Shown piece after piece: positions 1 through 8,224 of a DNA stretch of 17,777 bases. Each line of letters starts with the position of its first letter. Positions within the stretch are counted from its first letter, which is position 1. The stretch is from the NCBI GenBank assembly GCA_016214375.1, contig JACROQ010000185.1, forward strand, positions 1-17,777. The letters are read 5' to 3'. A program made the translations under genes and the position numbers. The DNA comes from Nitrospirota bacterium (GTDB lineage: Bacteria; Nitrospirota; 9FT-COMBO-42-15; HDB-SIOI813). The notes under the pieces are model-generated. The model saw only the letters and a program-made list of their open reading frames with translations. It was not told the origin of the DNA and did no database searches.

Positions 1-144
1 ATCGAGGTGCAGTTCTGCGGCTATTAATCGCTTGATCTCTCTCAATACGGAGATCTCATCCTCTTTTAAAGTAGCAAGCCCCTTTTTGATGTTATTTAAG
101 ATCAGGTGTGAGAGGTGGCTTATCTTGTCTTCACTCAGTATCAA
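1..144 (-). CDS. DUF507 family protein, second copy (3' part outside window)
   Basis: A reading frame with no stop runs from a TTG at 144 to the window edge, 48 codons, beginning LILSEDKISHLSHL. It resembles the start of DUF507 proteins, which often occur as two tandem genes. The TTG start overlaps the TGA stop of the upstream DUF507 gene by 4 bases (TTGA, 141-144), the usual layout for translational coupling. It belongs to the minus-strand operon with RNase R and the first DUF507 gene. No function is established for the family. The TTG start is inferred from the overlap; the family call rests on the sequence pattern and on the neighbouring DUF507 gene. Confidence 0.7.
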   Translation of the reverse strand, partial: MILSEDKISHLSHLILNNIKKGLATLKEDEISVLREIKRLIAAELHLD

Positions 145-422
145 ATTATAATGCCCCGCTCCTGAATCAGCTTATTCTTGATCATCTGGAACATCTTATT
201 GTAATTAATGCTTCCCTGATCGATCTGCTTCGAATGGGTCTTCAATATCTCCCGCACCTCTTCGTTCAGCCTGTCTTCGACCATCATCTCTTCCGTGATC
301 GTATGTTCTATCTTTGTGATGAAATCCCCTTTTGGGATGAGAGGGTTTACGCACTTTTTATCAATCAGCCCCTCTACCATGTTTTTTGCCAGTATGGCGA
401 TCCTCTCCTTTTTCAATCTCAT
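141..422 (-). CDS. DUF507 family protein
   Basis: A 93-residue protein starting MRLKKERIAILAKNMVEGL, highly charged and apparently all-helical, with no signal peptide or membrane segment. The opening 'MRL..ERI..LA..iv..L' is the pattern I recognise for DUF507, a small family of unknown function found in Nitrospirota, Desulfobacterota and Aquificota. It starts 13 bp after the RNase R stop codon and its own stop overlaps the start of a second DUF507 gene, so the three are very likely one transcript. The ATG has only a weak purine-rich stretch upstream, so translation may rely on coupling to rnr. The co-location with RNase R suggests, without proving, a link to RNA metabolism. Confidence 0.8.
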   Translation of the reverse strand: MRLKKERIAILAKNMVEGLIDKKCVNPLIPKGDFITKIEHTITEEMMVEDRLNEEVREILKTHSKQIDQGSINYNKMFQMIKNKLIQERGIII

Positions 423-435
423 GGCGGCTATTCTA

Positions 436-2553
436 TCACTCTGCCAAAGTGAAGTCTATCTTTCTCTTCTCCATATCCACTGAAAAGACGCGTACCCTGA
501 CCTTGTCCCCTAAACGGTAGGACTTGCGGAGCCGGTCGCCTACCAGCCTGTGCCCCTTTTCCTCGAATCTGTAAAAGTCGTCATGGATGGATGTCATACG
601 GACAAGCCCCTCTACCAGGATCTTTTCAAGTTCTACAAAGAATCCGAATGCCACTACACCGGAGATGACTCCGTCGTACTCTGTCCCGATCTTGTCCTGC
701 ATGTATTCCAGTTTTTTTAACTCAATGACCTCTCTCTCTGCCTCCATCGCCACCCTCTCCCGCTCAGAGGATCGCTTTGCAATATCCTGCAATGTCATGG
801 CAAGCTGCGAACTCCTCTCCTCCTTGATTCGGTGTCTCTTTGAGGTTTCTTTGATCAGGCGGTGGACGATCAGGTCAGGATATCTTCGGATCGGAGATGT
901 GAAGTGGGTGTAGTGCTGGGATGCAAGACCGAAGTGTCCGAGGTTTTCAGTGGAGTAGCGGGCCTGTTTCATGGAGCGCAGGAGGAGCTGATTAATCAGG
1001 GTCTCTTCCGGTTTCCCCTCTAAGGTCTTTAACAGCCTTTGGAAGGTCTTTGGCTGTTGGGGATCCACTTTGTGACTATAGCCGATGCCGGCAATAAACT
1101 CATTAAAATCTAAAATCTTGTCTTCGCTTGGCGATTCATGAACGCGGAAGATGAAGGGGAGCTCTTTACTCCCCATGTGCTGTGCCACAGTCTCATTCGC
1201 CGCGAGCATGAATTCCTCGATGATCTGATGGGCGATGTTCCTCTCTGCAATAACGATGTCTATGGTCTTACTCTGGAGGTCAATGATGATCTCGGGTTCA
1301 GGGAGGTCAAAATCGATGCTGCCTCGCTTCGTCCGTTTTGCCCGGAGTTTAAGACAGAGCTCCTTCATGAGATGAAAGGATTCTATCAGTCCACGATACC
1401 TCTCTGTAAGGCCGGCCTCCTGGTCTTCAAGGATCTTTTTGACGAGGGTATAGGTCATCCTCTCATTGCTGTTGATGATACTCTCATAGATCTTATAATT
1501 GAGGCGGTTTCCATTGGCGTCAAACAACATCTCTGCGGTCAGCGTGAGGCGGTCTTCCCTCGGGTTCAGACTGCAGATATGATTTGAGAGCCTTTCAGGG
1601 AACATCGGGATCACCCTGTCCGGAAGGTAGACACTCGTCCCGCGGAGGTATGCCTCTCTGTCTAAGGGAGAATCCCACGGGACATAGAAACTGACATCCG
1701 CAATGTGGACCCATAGCATGAACTTGCCGTCAGGCCGCCTCTCAATAGAGACGGCATCGTCAAAATCCCTGGCCCTCTCCCCATCTATCGTTACCGTGGT
1801 GAGTCCCCGCAGGTCAACCCGGCTGGTGATCATAATATCCATCACCTCGCCCGGCAGTGTCCCGGCCTCAGCGATCACCTCGCCGGGAAATTCAGTGGGA
1901 AGGTCGTACTCTTCGATGATGATCTCCGTGTCGATCCCTGGAGTCGCAGTCCGTCCCAGGACCCTGACGATCTCTCCTTCAGGGTTCCTTGTCTGCTGGG
2001 GATAGGCGGTAATAATGGCTACGACGATCTCCCCGTCCTTTGCCTTGTTGAAATGCCGCGGGGCGATATAGATGTCGTGGCACACCTTGCGGTCAGAAGG
2101 GATGACAAAACCAAAGTTCTTTCCCTTCTCAAACCGTCCTACAATCTTTTTATGAAAATGTTCTAAAATCCGGATGATCCGACCTTCCAAACGATCCCCC
2201 TTTTTGACCGTCTCTATCCTCGCCACCACCTTGTCGTTGTGCATCGCCCCCATCATGTTTCTTCGCGGGATATAGACATCAGGTTCCCCTTTGGTATCAG
2301 AGATCACAAAGCCATATCCATCGGGATGACCCTGCAAAACCCCGGTGACTAAATTCATCTTCCCCGGAAGCCCATAGCGCTCTCCCCGGATCTTGACGAT
2401 CAACCCCTCTGACAGCATCTTATCTATTGTTTTCTTAAAGCCCTTCTGCTCTGTTTTGGGAATAGAGAGTACCCCGGCTAATTCCTTGAGAAGGAGAGGG
2501 CGGTATGCCTTATCCTGCATGAGATTCAGTATGTCTGTCTGTGTCAGTTTCAT
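436..2553 (-). CDS. rnr: Ribonuclease R (3'-5' exoribonuclease)
   Basis: A 705-residue protein with the full RNase R layout. It has an N-terminal helix-turn-helix-like region (about 1-60), two cold-shock/OB domains (about 68-130 and 137-200), the RNB catalytic domain (about 248-575) and a C-terminal S1 domain (about 625-703). The RNB signature TIDGERARDFDDAVS is at 256-270, with the metal-binding aspartates around D258, D263, D265 and D266. The family degrades structured RNA processively from the 3' end in the cytoplasm and takes part in rRNA and tmRNA quality control. The length is slightly short of the E. coli enzyme, which has extra basic tail sequence. It is the first gene of the minus-strand operon with two DUF507 genes. 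The ATG at 2553 is consistent with the conserved N-terminal HTH. Confidence 0.96.
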   Translation of the reverse strand: MKLTQTDILNLMQDKAYRPLLLKELAGVLSIPKTEQKGFKKTIDKMLSEGLIVKIRGERYGLPGKMNLVTGVLQGHPDGYGFVISDTKGEPDVYIPRRNMMGAMHNDKVVARIETVKKGDRLEGRIIRILEHFHKKIVGRFEKGKNFGFVIPSDRKVCHDIYIAPRHFNKAKDGEIVVAIITAYPQQTRNPEGEIVRVLGRTATPGIDTEIIIEEYDLPTEFPGEVIAEAGTLPGEVMDIMITSRVDLRGLTTVTIDGERARDFDDAVSIERRPDGKFMLWVHIADVSFYVPWDSPLDREAYLRGTSVYLPDRVIPMFPERLSNHICSLNPREDRLTLTAEMLFDANGNRLNYKIYESIINSNERMTYTLVKKILEDQEAGLTERYRGLIESFHLMKELCLKLRAKRTKRGSIDFDLPEPEIIIDLQSKTIDIVIAERNIAHQIIEEFMLAANETVAQHMGSKELPFIFRVHESPSEDKILDFNEFIAGIGYSHKVDPQQPKTFQRLLKTLEGKPEETLINQLLLRSMKQARYSTENLGHFGLASQHYTHFTSPIRRYPDLIVHRLIKETSKRHRIKEERSSQLAMTLQDIAKRSSERERVAMEAEREVIELKKLEYMQDKIGTEYDGVISGVVAFGFFVELEKILVEGLVRMTSIHDDFYRFEEKGHRLVGDRLRKSYRLGDKVRVRVFSVDMEKRKIDFTLAE

Positions 2554-2557
2554 TGTC

Positions 2558-2587
2558 TTGACAGGTGCCCTTTATTTAGGATAACGT
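2558..2587 (+). promoter_or_regulatory. Probable sigma70 promoter for the ferredoxin-MBL operon
   Basis: TTGACA at 2558-2563 is a perfect -35 box. TAACGT at 2582-2587 follows after 18 bp as a reasonable -10. It lies in the 66-bp divergent gap between rnr and the ferredoxin gene and points to the plus-strand operon. Transcription would begin near 2594, leaving a ~25-nt leader that contains GAGGGG (2607-2612), a good ribosome binding site 7 nt before the ATG at 2620. Confidence 0.55.
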
Positions 2588-2619
2588 ATCTACGGGAAAA
2601 ATAAAAGAGGGGTTCTTAT

Positions 2620-2946
2620 ATGCCAAGACCGAAATACCATATCGTTGTCTGCACAAATAGCCGTCCGCCTGGTCATCCGAAGGGGTCTTGCGGGGAAAAG
2701 GGGGCCCAGGATGTCGCCAAGAGGTTCAGTGAGGAGCTGGAGAAGAGGAACCTGTTCGGGGGGGTGATGCTGACCGGCTCCACCTGTGTCGGGATGTGTC
2801 ATGCCGGCCCGGTTGTGATCGTCTATCCGGATGCGATATGGTATCAGGGAGTTAAGGCAGGCGACGTCCAGGAGATTATAGAAGGACATATTCTCAATGG
2901 GAAACCTGTCGAAAGGCTGATGATTCCAGAGAGCGCATGGGGGTAA
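2620..2946 (+). CDS. Thioredoxin-like [2Fe-2S] ferredoxin
   Basis: A 108-residue soluble protein. Four cysteines, C11, C24, C56 and C60, have the C-x12-C ... C-x3-C spacing of the thioredoxin-like [2Fe-2S] ferredoxin family, related to NuoE and to the Aquifex/Clostridium shethna-type ferredoxins. The segment STCVGMCHAGP (54-64) is the typical second cluster loop. The protein would carry electrons in the cytoplasm; its partner is not shown by the sequence. A strong Shine-Dalgarno (GAGGGG, 2607-2612) supports the ATG. Its last 10 bases overlap the start of the downstream MBL-fold hydrolase, so the two are translated together. Nothing in the neighbourhood identifies a redox partner. Confidence 0.88.
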   Translation: MPRPKYHIVVCTNSRPPGHPKGSCGEKGAQDVAKRFSEELEKRNLFGGVMLTGSTCVGMCHAGPVVIVYPDAIWYQGVKAGDVQEIIEGHILNGKPVERLMIPESAWG

Positions 2947-3704
2947 TCAAGATACTATTTCTTGGCTCCGGGACTTCAACGGGTGTGCCGGTGATAGGGT
3001 GCAGATGCCGTATCTGCTGTTCCAATAATCCAAAGAATAAGAGGACACGCGCCTCCATCCTTGTGACCGGCGAAAAGAAAAATATACTGATTGATACCTC
3101 GACGGATCTGAGATTCCAGGCCCTGACTTACGATATCAACCGGATTGATGCGGTGTTCTTTACCCACGCCCATGCAGACCACATCCATGGGATAGATGAG
3201 CTGAGAAGTTTTAATCTGCTGCAGGGCGGCCCTATTCCATGCTATGGGAGCCGGGAGACGATGGAGGCGATCAGCAGCAAGTTTGGATATGTCTTTAACA
3301 GCGGTGGTAAGAATGACTGGACCCCGAACCTTCTGGTCAATATGATTGACGGGGTATTTGATCTCTACGGTATCCGGGTGATGCCTGTCACCATTTTTCA
3401 CGGGGAGAGCATGATATTGGGGTACAGGATGAACAATGCGGCCTATATCACGGATTGCAGCGGGATGCCGGATGATTCGATGGATTCCCTGAAAGATATG
3501 GCCCTTCTGATATTGGATGCCACACGCTATCAACCTCATGCCAAACACTATGGTCTTACCCAGGCGATCGACGTCATTCAGGAGTTGAAGCCGGAACGGG
3601 CCGTCCTGACCCACCTTTCTCACGTATTTGATCATGATCAGGTCAACAGGGATTTGCCGCCAGGCATAGAGCTCGCCTACGATGGGATGGAAATTATAGT
3701 ATGA
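2937..3704 (+). CDS. MBL-fold metal-dependent hydrolase, PhnP-like
   Basis: A 255-residue metallo-beta-lactamase-fold protein. The metal-binding motif THAHADHIHG is at 76-85 (H77, H79, D81, H82). Further ligands are probably the histidine of TIFHGES, the aspartate of YITDCSG and the histidine of VLTHLSH near the C-terminus. The N-terminus LFLGSGTSTGVPVIGC is followed by a cysteine cluster (C22, C24, C27, C28), which resembles the extra zinc site of PhnP, the phosphoribosyl cyclic phosphate phosphodiesterase. No phosphonate (phn) genes are nearby, so the substrate is probably a different cyclic phosphate or phosphodiester. It overlaps the ferredoxin gene by 10 bp. The family assignment is firm; the substrate is unknown. 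Confidence 0.85.
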   Translation: MGVIKILFLGSGTSTGVPVIGCRCRICCSNNPKNKRTRASILVTGEKKNILIDTSTDLRFQALTYDINRIDAVFFTHAHADHIHGIDELRSFNLLQGGPIPCYGSRETMEAISSKFGYVFNSGGKNDWTPNLLVNMIDGVFDLYGIRVMPVTIFHGESMILGYRMNNAAYITDCSGMPDDSMDSLKDMALLILDATRYQPHAKHYGLTQAIDVIQELKPERAVLTHLSHVFDHDQVNRDLPPGIELAYDGMEIIV

Positions 3705-3861
3705 TGGATAGCGTCGGCATATTGTTGCCCATAAAGGGCAACGCTACGGAGGTCATAGCATCATGTGTAGCGCCGGCCTTTATAGCCGGCATATAACGCA
3801 GGTGTCATTGTGAGGAGGCCGAAGGCCGACGAAGCAATCTGATAACCCAGGAGGTTAAAAG
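3705..3861 (+). repeat. Intergenic dispersed-repeat cluster with hairpins
   Basis: This gap contains three repeat-like pieces. The first is a perfect hairpin GTTGCCC-ATAAA-GGGCAAC at 3724-3742. The second is GCCGGC-ctttata-GCCGGC at 3772-3790, inside a 'GTAGCGCCGGCC' unit. The third is 'GTGTCATTGTGAG...GAAGCAATCTGATAAC' at 3800-3844, whose start and end recur at 5151-5189. Neither hairpin is followed by a T-run, so they are not classical terminators. The ribosome binding site AGGAGG of the glutamate dehydrogenase lies at 3849-3854. Such units are common between genes in related genomes and probably are non-coding. Confidence 0.6.
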
Positions 3862-5139
3862 ATGATAGAGACCCTGCAGTCAGTACCCCCTGAATTTGAT
3901 ACCCCTACCTACCGGGATGTCCTCTCCCAGCTCGATGCCGCGGCCGAGTGGGTCCATCTCGACAGAAACATATGGAAGCGGCTGAGGCTTCCGCAACGGG
4001 CCCTCTGTGTGACGGTGCCGGTCAGGATGGACAGCGGTGATGTCCATGTCTTCCAGGGCTTCAGGGTTCAGCATGACTCATCCCTTGGCCCTACGAAGGG
4101 CGGGGTGCGCTACCATCCGGCAGTAGATCTTGGCGAAGTGGCGGCGCTTGCGATGAATATGACCTTGAAATGCGCCCTGGTCGGCCTTCCTTACGGGGGG
4201 GCCAAGGGCGGTATCCGGTGTAATCCCAAGAATATGTCGCGGGGAGAGTTGCAGCGCCTTACAAGGCGTTATACAACAGAGATACTCCCTCTCATAGGGC
4301 CTGACCATGATATTCCTGCCCCGGACGTCGGGACCAACGACCAGGTAATGGCATGGATGATGGATACCTACAGCCAGCAGCGGGGGTATGCGGTTCCCGG
4401 GGTGGTCACCGGCAAGCCTATCTGCATCGGTGGCTCGCTGGGGAGAGAGGAGGCGACCGGCAGGGGGGTGGTCTATGTCACGATGGAGGTGTTAAGGCGT
4501 CTCGGTATCAAGGCAGAGGGGGCCACCGCGGTCGTTCAGGGGTTTGGTAACGTAGGGTCCGTTGCGGCACGGTTTCTGACTTCCCAGGGTATCCGGGTGA
4601 TCGGGGTCAGCGACTCGGCCTGCGGGGTCTATAACAACAGGGGGTTGAATGTTGCGGACCTGATCTCCTATAAGAAGGCGAAACATACCTTCGAGGGCTA
4701 TCCCGGCGGAGAGAGGATCACCAACGAGGCGCTCCTTGAGTTACCATGTACGATCCTCGTCCCTGCGGCCCTCTCAGGCCAGATTACAGAGGATAATGCG
4801 AATAGATTGCAGTGCCGCGTGATCGTTGAGGGCGCCAACAGCCCTACGACGAGGGGGGCGGATGAGATATTGAAAGAGAGGGGGATCTTTGCGGTACCGG
4901 ATATCCTCGCCAATTCCGGCGGTGTCATTGTCTCCTACTTTGAGTGGGTCCAGGATTTACAGAAGTATTTCTGGAAAGAGAAGGAGATCAACGATAAATT
5001 GCACGAGGTGATCACTACCGCATTTAACAAGGTGTTTGAGTTCTCTGCCACAGAGAATATCGATATGAGAAGGGCCTCGATGGTGAACGCGATCAAGAGG
5101 CTTGCAGATGCCCACCTGGTGAGGGGTCTCTATCCATGA
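3862..5139 (+). CDS. Glutamate dehydrogenase (Glu/Leu/Phe/Val dehydrogenase family)
   Basis: A 425-residue cytoplasmic enzyme interconverting glutamate and 2-oxoglutarate plus ammonia with NAD(P). The N-terminal substrate domain carries GPTKGGVRYHP (K79), NMTLKCAL (K103) and the catalytic lysine K115 in PYGGAKGG. The catalytic aspartate is D155 in PAPDVGT, 40 residues after K115, as in the clostridial enzyme. The C-terminal Rossmann domain has the dinucleotide motif VVQGFGNVGS near residue 226. VEGANSPTT and NSGGVIVSYFEW complete the family pattern. Length is normal for the short hexameric class. An AGGAGG sits 7 nt before the ATG. It is flanked by dispersed repeats rather than packed in an operon, so it probably has its own regulation. 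Cofactor preference cannot be told with confidence. Confidence 0.95.
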   Translation: MIETLQSVPPEFDTPTYRDVLSQLDAAAEWVHLDRNIWKRLRLPQRALCVTVPVRMDSGDVHVFQGFRVQHDSSLGPTKGGVRYHPAVDLGEVAALAMNMTLKCALVGLPYGGAKGGIRCNPKNMSRGELQRLTRRYTTEILPLIGPDHDIPAPDVGTNDQVMAWMMDTYSQQRGYAVPGVVTGKPICIGGSLGREEATGRGVVYVTMEVLRRLGIKAEGATAVVQGFGNVGSVAARFLTSQGIRVIGVSDSACGVYNNRGLNVADLISYKKAKHTFEGYPGGERITNEALLELPCTILVPAALSGQITEDNANRLQCRVIVEGANSPTTRGADEILKERGIFAVPDILANSGGVIVSYFEWVQDLQKYFWKEKEINDKLHEVITTAFNKVFEFSATENIDMRRASMVNAIKRLADAHLVRGLYP

Positions 5140-5150
5140 GAAGAGAAGAT

Positions 5151-5195
5151 GTCATTGTGAGCATCCGCAGGGTGCGAAACAATCTGATAACGCCG
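5151..5195 (+). repeat. Dispersed intergenic repeat, second copy
   Basis: GTCATTGTGAG at 5152-5162, followed after a variable middle by AACAATCTGATAAC, matches the ends of the unit at 3800-3844. The middle, gcatccgcagggtgc, differs between copies but is self-complementary in part in both. It fills most of the gap between the glutamate dehydrogenase and the YaiI-like gene. Confidence 0.6.
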
Positions 5196-5205
5196 GACTG
5201 TAATC

Positions 5206-5649
5206 ATGCAAATCTTTGTTGACGCAGATGCCTGCCCGGTCAGAGAGATCATCTACAAGGAGGCACAGACCCGCGGGGTTCATGTCACCATGGTGGTCAG
5301 TATGGCCCATGAGATCAGGGCTCAGGAAGGGATGGATGTGCTGCGTGTGGACTCTGCCTTTCAGGCCGTTGATATCGCCATCATCAACAGGGCGGCCTCA
5401 GGGGACATTGTCGTCACCTCTGACTTTGGTCTGGCCTCGATCTCCCTTGGAAAGGGGGCAAAGGTCATCTCCCCTTCCGGCAGGATATACTCGGAGCAGA
5501 GTATCGACACACTCCTTGAAAAGAGGCATGCCGCGGCAAGGCAGCGCAGGGGCGGGGGAAGGGTCAAGGGGCCAAAGGCAAGGAAACGCGTAGATGATGA
5601 GACATTCAGAGAAAATCTTATAAGACTGATCGAGGGAGGCATCAGGTAG
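5206..5649 (+). CDS. YaiI/YqxD family protein (UPF0178)
   Basis: A 147-residue protein with the family's opening MQIFVDADACPVR: acidic D6 and D8 followed by ACPV, then VVTSDFGLAS near residue 66, which together look like a PIN-like nuclease fold with clustered aspartates. The basic segment around 106-126 (KRHAAARQRRGGGRVKGPKARKR) and the ending ENLIRLIE are also typical. The cellular role of UPF0178 is not established; a nuclease activity is inference from the fold. The Shine-Dalgarno is weak. It stands alone between repeat-filled gaps. Confidence 0.9.
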   Translation: MQIFVDADACPVREIIYKEAQTRGVHVTMVVSMAHEIRAQEGMDVLRVDSAFQAVDIAIINRAASGDIVVTSDFGLASISLGKGAKVISPSGRIYSEQSIDTLLEKRHAAARQRRGGGRVKGPKARKRVDDETFRENLIRLIEGGIR

Positions 5650-5719
5650 TCGCCCAATTCATTGGGCATCTATGTAGCACATTGTAGCCCCAGGCTCACA
5701 AAGGGGCATGAAAATCTGG

Positions 5720-5850
5720 CGTGTCACCCTGAGCCGAAGGCGAAGGGTCTGATGCCTAAGGACATCAATGGGTAAGCAGATCCTTCGGGCATTCGCCCTC
5801 AGGATGACACTTCGTGTCAGATTCTTCGCTGCGCTCAGAATGACAGCAAG
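5720..5850 (+). repeat. Inverted dispersed repeats upstream of the aminotransferase
   Basis: The segment 5720-5751 (starting GTGTCACCCTGAG) and the segment 5776-5809 (ending CTCAGGATGACAC) are imperfect inverted copies of one unit. A third copy on the reverse strand lies around 5814-5848 (ttcgctgcgctcagaatgac). This is the widespread 'TGTCATCCTGAG..CGAAGGATCTG' intergenic repeat. In one frame the third copy reads FFAALRMT, and it produces a false N-terminal extension on the next gene. Confidence 0.75.
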
Positions 5851-5881
5851 GTGGCAGGAGGATTTTCAGGTAAATAGTGAT

Positions 5882-7219
5882 ATGTCACATCCTAAGAAAC
5901 CAGAGATCGGGGTTGTTCCCCCCGGCCCTCATGCCTCTGACTGGGTCAGGCGTGATGAACAGGTCATCTCCCAGTCGTATACGCGCACCTACCCCTTGGT
6001 CGTAGAAAAGGGGGAAGGCGCATTCATTGAGGATGTGGATGGCAACAAATATATCGACTTCACATCCGGGATCGCCGTCACGGCCACCGGCCACTGCCAT
6101 CCTGCCATCGTTGAGAGGATCATCAACCAGTCTAAGCGGCTGATCCATATGTCCGGGACCGATTTTTATTATCCCTCTGAGATAAGGCTGGCAGAGAAAC
6201 TGACAGCGATGACCCCCGGCAATCATCCCAAGAAGGTCTTTTTTACAAACTCCGGCACGGAATCCAATGAGGCCGCCATGAAGCTGGCCCGCTATCACAC
6301 GAAAAGGCCCTTCTATATCTCTTTCTATGGAGGATTCTACGGCAGGACCATGGGGGCGCTCTCTCTGACAGCCAGTAAGGAGGTCCACAAACGGGGTTTT
6401 GCGCCTTTCGTCCCCGGGGTGGCGCATGTCCCCTATGCCTACTGTTACCGGTGCCCCTACAATCTGAAGGCAGGGGAGTGTGATTTTTACTGTGTCACAT
6501 GGATCAGGGAAGAGCTCTTCAGGACCACTGTCCCGCCTGAAGAGGTTGCCGCGATATTCATTGAGGCGATCCAGGGGGAGGGGGGATATGTGGTCCCGCC
6601 GGACGGTTATCTGCGGAGGATGGCAGAGCTGGCAAGGGAGTTTGGCATGCTCCTGGTTGTGGACGAGGTCCAGTCTGGCATGGGGAGGACGGGTAAGATG
6701 TTTGCCTGCGAGCATGACGGCGTCGTCCCGGATATCCTGACCATTGCAAAGGGGATCGCCTCCGGCCTCCCGCTGGGTGCTATGGTTGCCTCTTCCTCAG
6801 TCATGACATGGGAGAAGGGATCTCATGCCAGCACGTTTGGAGGGAATCCGGTGGCCTGCGAGGCGGCCCTCGGGACCATAGAGCTTCTTGAGAATGGACT
6901 TGTGGAGAATGCAGCCCATGTCGGGGCCTATATCCTTTCCAGATTAAAGGAGATGAAGGCCCGCCATTCCTTGATAGGGGATGTCCGGGGGAGAGGGCTT
7001 ATGATCGGGATAGAGTTTGTGCGGGAGGGTGAGAAAAAGGAGAGGGCTGTTAGAGAGAGGGATGCCATTATCACCGGATGTTTTAAAAGGGGGTTGCTCC
7101 TCCTGGGCTGCGGTCAGAGCGTGATAAGGCTGATACCCCCGTTGATCATATCCCGTGAGGATGCAGACACCGCCCTTGCCATCCTGGAAGAGACGATAGA
7201 TGAGATGGAGCGAAGGTGA
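5882..7219 (+). CDS. Class III PLP aminotransferase (acetylornithine/4-aminobutyrate aminotransferase family)
   Basis: A 445-residue cytoplasmic PLP enzyme that moves an amino group from an omega-amino or related substrate to an oxo acid. NSGTESNEAAMKLAR (123-137) binds the cofactor phosphate. VVDEVQSGMGRTG (259-271) holds the pyridine-binding D261. LTIAKGIASG (286-295) has the Schiff-base lysine K290. ASTFGGNP completes the pattern. Four cysteines, C188, C191, C200 and C204, form a CxxC...CxxxC cluster as in archaeal-type members. Some of those relatives are racemases, so the exact substrate is open. The frame is open from 5768, but residues before 5882 are translated repeat DNA, so the ATG at 5882 is preferred, with AGGAG at 5856-5860 and CAGG at 5867-5870 upstream. 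A fossil start of the SNF2 gene follows 15 bp after its stop. Confidence 0.9.
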   Translation: MSHPKKPEIGVVPPGPHASDWVRRDEQVISQSYTRTYPLVVEKGEGAFIEDVDGNKYIDFTSGIAVTATGHCHPAIVERIINQSKRLIHMSGTDFYYPSEIRLAEKLTAMTPGNHPKKVFFTNSGTESNEAAMKLARYHTKRPFYISFYGGFYGRTMGALSLTASKEVHKRGFAPFVPGVAHVPYAYCYRCPYNLKAGECDFYCVTWIREELFRTTVPPEEVAAIFIEAIQGEGGYVVPPDGYLRRMAELAREFGMLLVVDEVQSGMGRTGKMFACEHDGVVPDILTIAKGIASGLPLGAMVASSSVMTWEKGSHASTFGGNPVACEAALGTIELLENGLVENAAHVGAYILSRLKEMKARHSLIGDVRGRGLMIGIEFVREGEKKERAVRERDAIITGCFKRGLLLLGCGQSVIRLIPPLIISREDADTALAILEETIDEMERR

Positions 7220-7234
7220 ACGTCAGGGAACATC

Positions 7235-7294
7235 ATGCAGGAAAATGAGATCCTTCGACATCTGGAAGAACTTCCGGCCGGGCAGATATATTAT
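7235..7294 (+). pseudogene. Fragment: first 20 codons of a second SNF2 helicase copy
   Basis: These 60 bases encode MQENEILRHLEELPAGQIYY, identical to residues 1-20 of the intact helicase at 10859. Only three bases differ, all at third codon positions and all silent. Homology begins exactly at the ATG and stops abruptly at 7294, where unrelated sequence ending in a stop follows. The fragment begins 15 bp after the aminotransferase stop, with CAGGGAA (7224-7230) as a plausible ribosome binding site, so the helicase gene probably once formed an operon with the aminotransferase. Confidence 0.85.
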
Positions 7295-7519
7295 CCTTAT
7301 GGCTACTGCGTGTTCATATAGCGTTAAATATTTATTCCCGTTACCAACGGGTTTCCCCCCGGGACTTCATTACAAATGCAAAACTCAACCAACTATTAGG
7401 AAGTTCCATGTACGGAAAGGATGTCTTCTAAAAGTATATATGTGTACACAACGTATCGATTTACTTCTTCTTTAAGAATAGTAGCTAGATAATTTCTGGG
7501 ACTGGGTGTATGTGGCTTT
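7295..7519. other. Non-coding AT-rich stretch between SNF2 fragment and nuclease pseudogene
   Basis: No convincing gene is visible here. It contains a perfect hairpin CCCGTT-acc-AACGGG at 7337-7351 followed by TTT, which could act as a weak plus-strand terminator, then a run ccccccggg. Composition changes sharply to AT-rich compared with the genes before 7219. Confidence 0.5.
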
Positions 7520-8194
7520 TCATCCTAAAATTTTCTTGTCAAGTTGTTCAAAGTCCTTTGTTATAGAAATATTTGGTTTGTCTAAATATGAGTTTAAATG
7601 GTCTCCTTGTGTTAAACAAAACATTAAAATATTATGCAATAATTTTATTTTTGATTTGGCGTCATTTAATGTTTCCGCAGAAATGTTACCGCTACTCAAA
7701 ACAACAATATATTTTTTAAGTCCTTTTGCTATTTTAATATTCTTAACTTCTTTGTCTTGACCGTTCTTGACAGTTGCCTGTTTTCCAATTATTTTGTTCG
7801 TTATATTTTTTAATTTCCCTGCTTGTTCAACTATTTCAGTCCTTTTATGACCAAGGTCTGTTTTAATGTCAAAAACTTTTTTTACAACGTTATTTTCAAT
7901 AATGCAAATGTCAGGTCGGAATAAAAGAGGTCTTTTACCACTTTTGTTTTTTAGCCCCGAAATTTTAAATGATATTTGAGGGTCAACCTATATTTCAATC
8001 TCTTTGTTCTTTGGGAGCAAATCAGCACAATATTTTGCAAAAATGTCTTCAGAAATAGAAGAAATTGTATGGCTTGTACCCCTTATTGTTTTGTTTTTAG
8101 TAGAAGAAGTTTTTAAAAGTCTAGCGTCTAAGTAACTTTTTCTGATTTGATTTATAAATTCTTGCTGATGTTTCATAATTGCTCTGACTGCCAT
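7520..8194 (-). pseudogene. PD-(D/E)XK nuclease-like protein, interrupted by one amber codon
   Basis: Reading from the ATG at 8194 gives 68 residues (MAVRAIMKHQQEF... to LLPKNKEIEI), then a TAG at 7988-7990. The same frame then continues open for 156 more codons to a TGA at 7520. The joined product would be about 224 residues. It has an early acidic helix (SSISEDIFAKYCADLL), then RPDICIIENN and KVFDIKTDLGHKR. This D...DxK arrangement fits the PD-(D/E)XK nuclease core, as in restriction-type enzymes. I do not recognise a closer family. The frame is also open upstream of the ATG to the repeat seam near 8226, so the true N-terminus may be missing. The gene is far more AT-rich than the window's core genes, which suggests transfer. 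TAG is used as a normal stop elsewhere (5647-5649), so recoding is unlikely. Confidence 0.6.
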
Positions 8195-8224
8195 TACACC
8201 TAAAGGCAGTTTGTGAATGTCATA

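Noticed and set aside
2976..3635. 219-codon minus-strand open frame
   Set aside because: Antisense shadow of the MBL-fold hydrolase, which has clear catalytic motifs.
3724..3790. Rho-independent terminators after the MBL gene
   Set aside because: Two good stems are present but neither is followed by a T-run; they fit dispersed repeats better.
5885..6715. 276-codon minus-strand open frame
   Set aside because: It is antisense to the well-supported aminotransferase and has no recognisable motif; an effect of codon composition.
7200..7475. 91-codon plus-strand open frame overlapping the aminotransferase end
   Set aside because: It is out of frame with both the aminotransferase and the SNF2 fragment and continues into AT-rich non-coding sequence; no family resemblance.
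7988..7990. TAG read as an amino acid in the nuclease frame
   Set aside because: TAG serves as the normal stop of the YaiI-like gene at 5647-5649, and no suppressor or recoding signal is visible.
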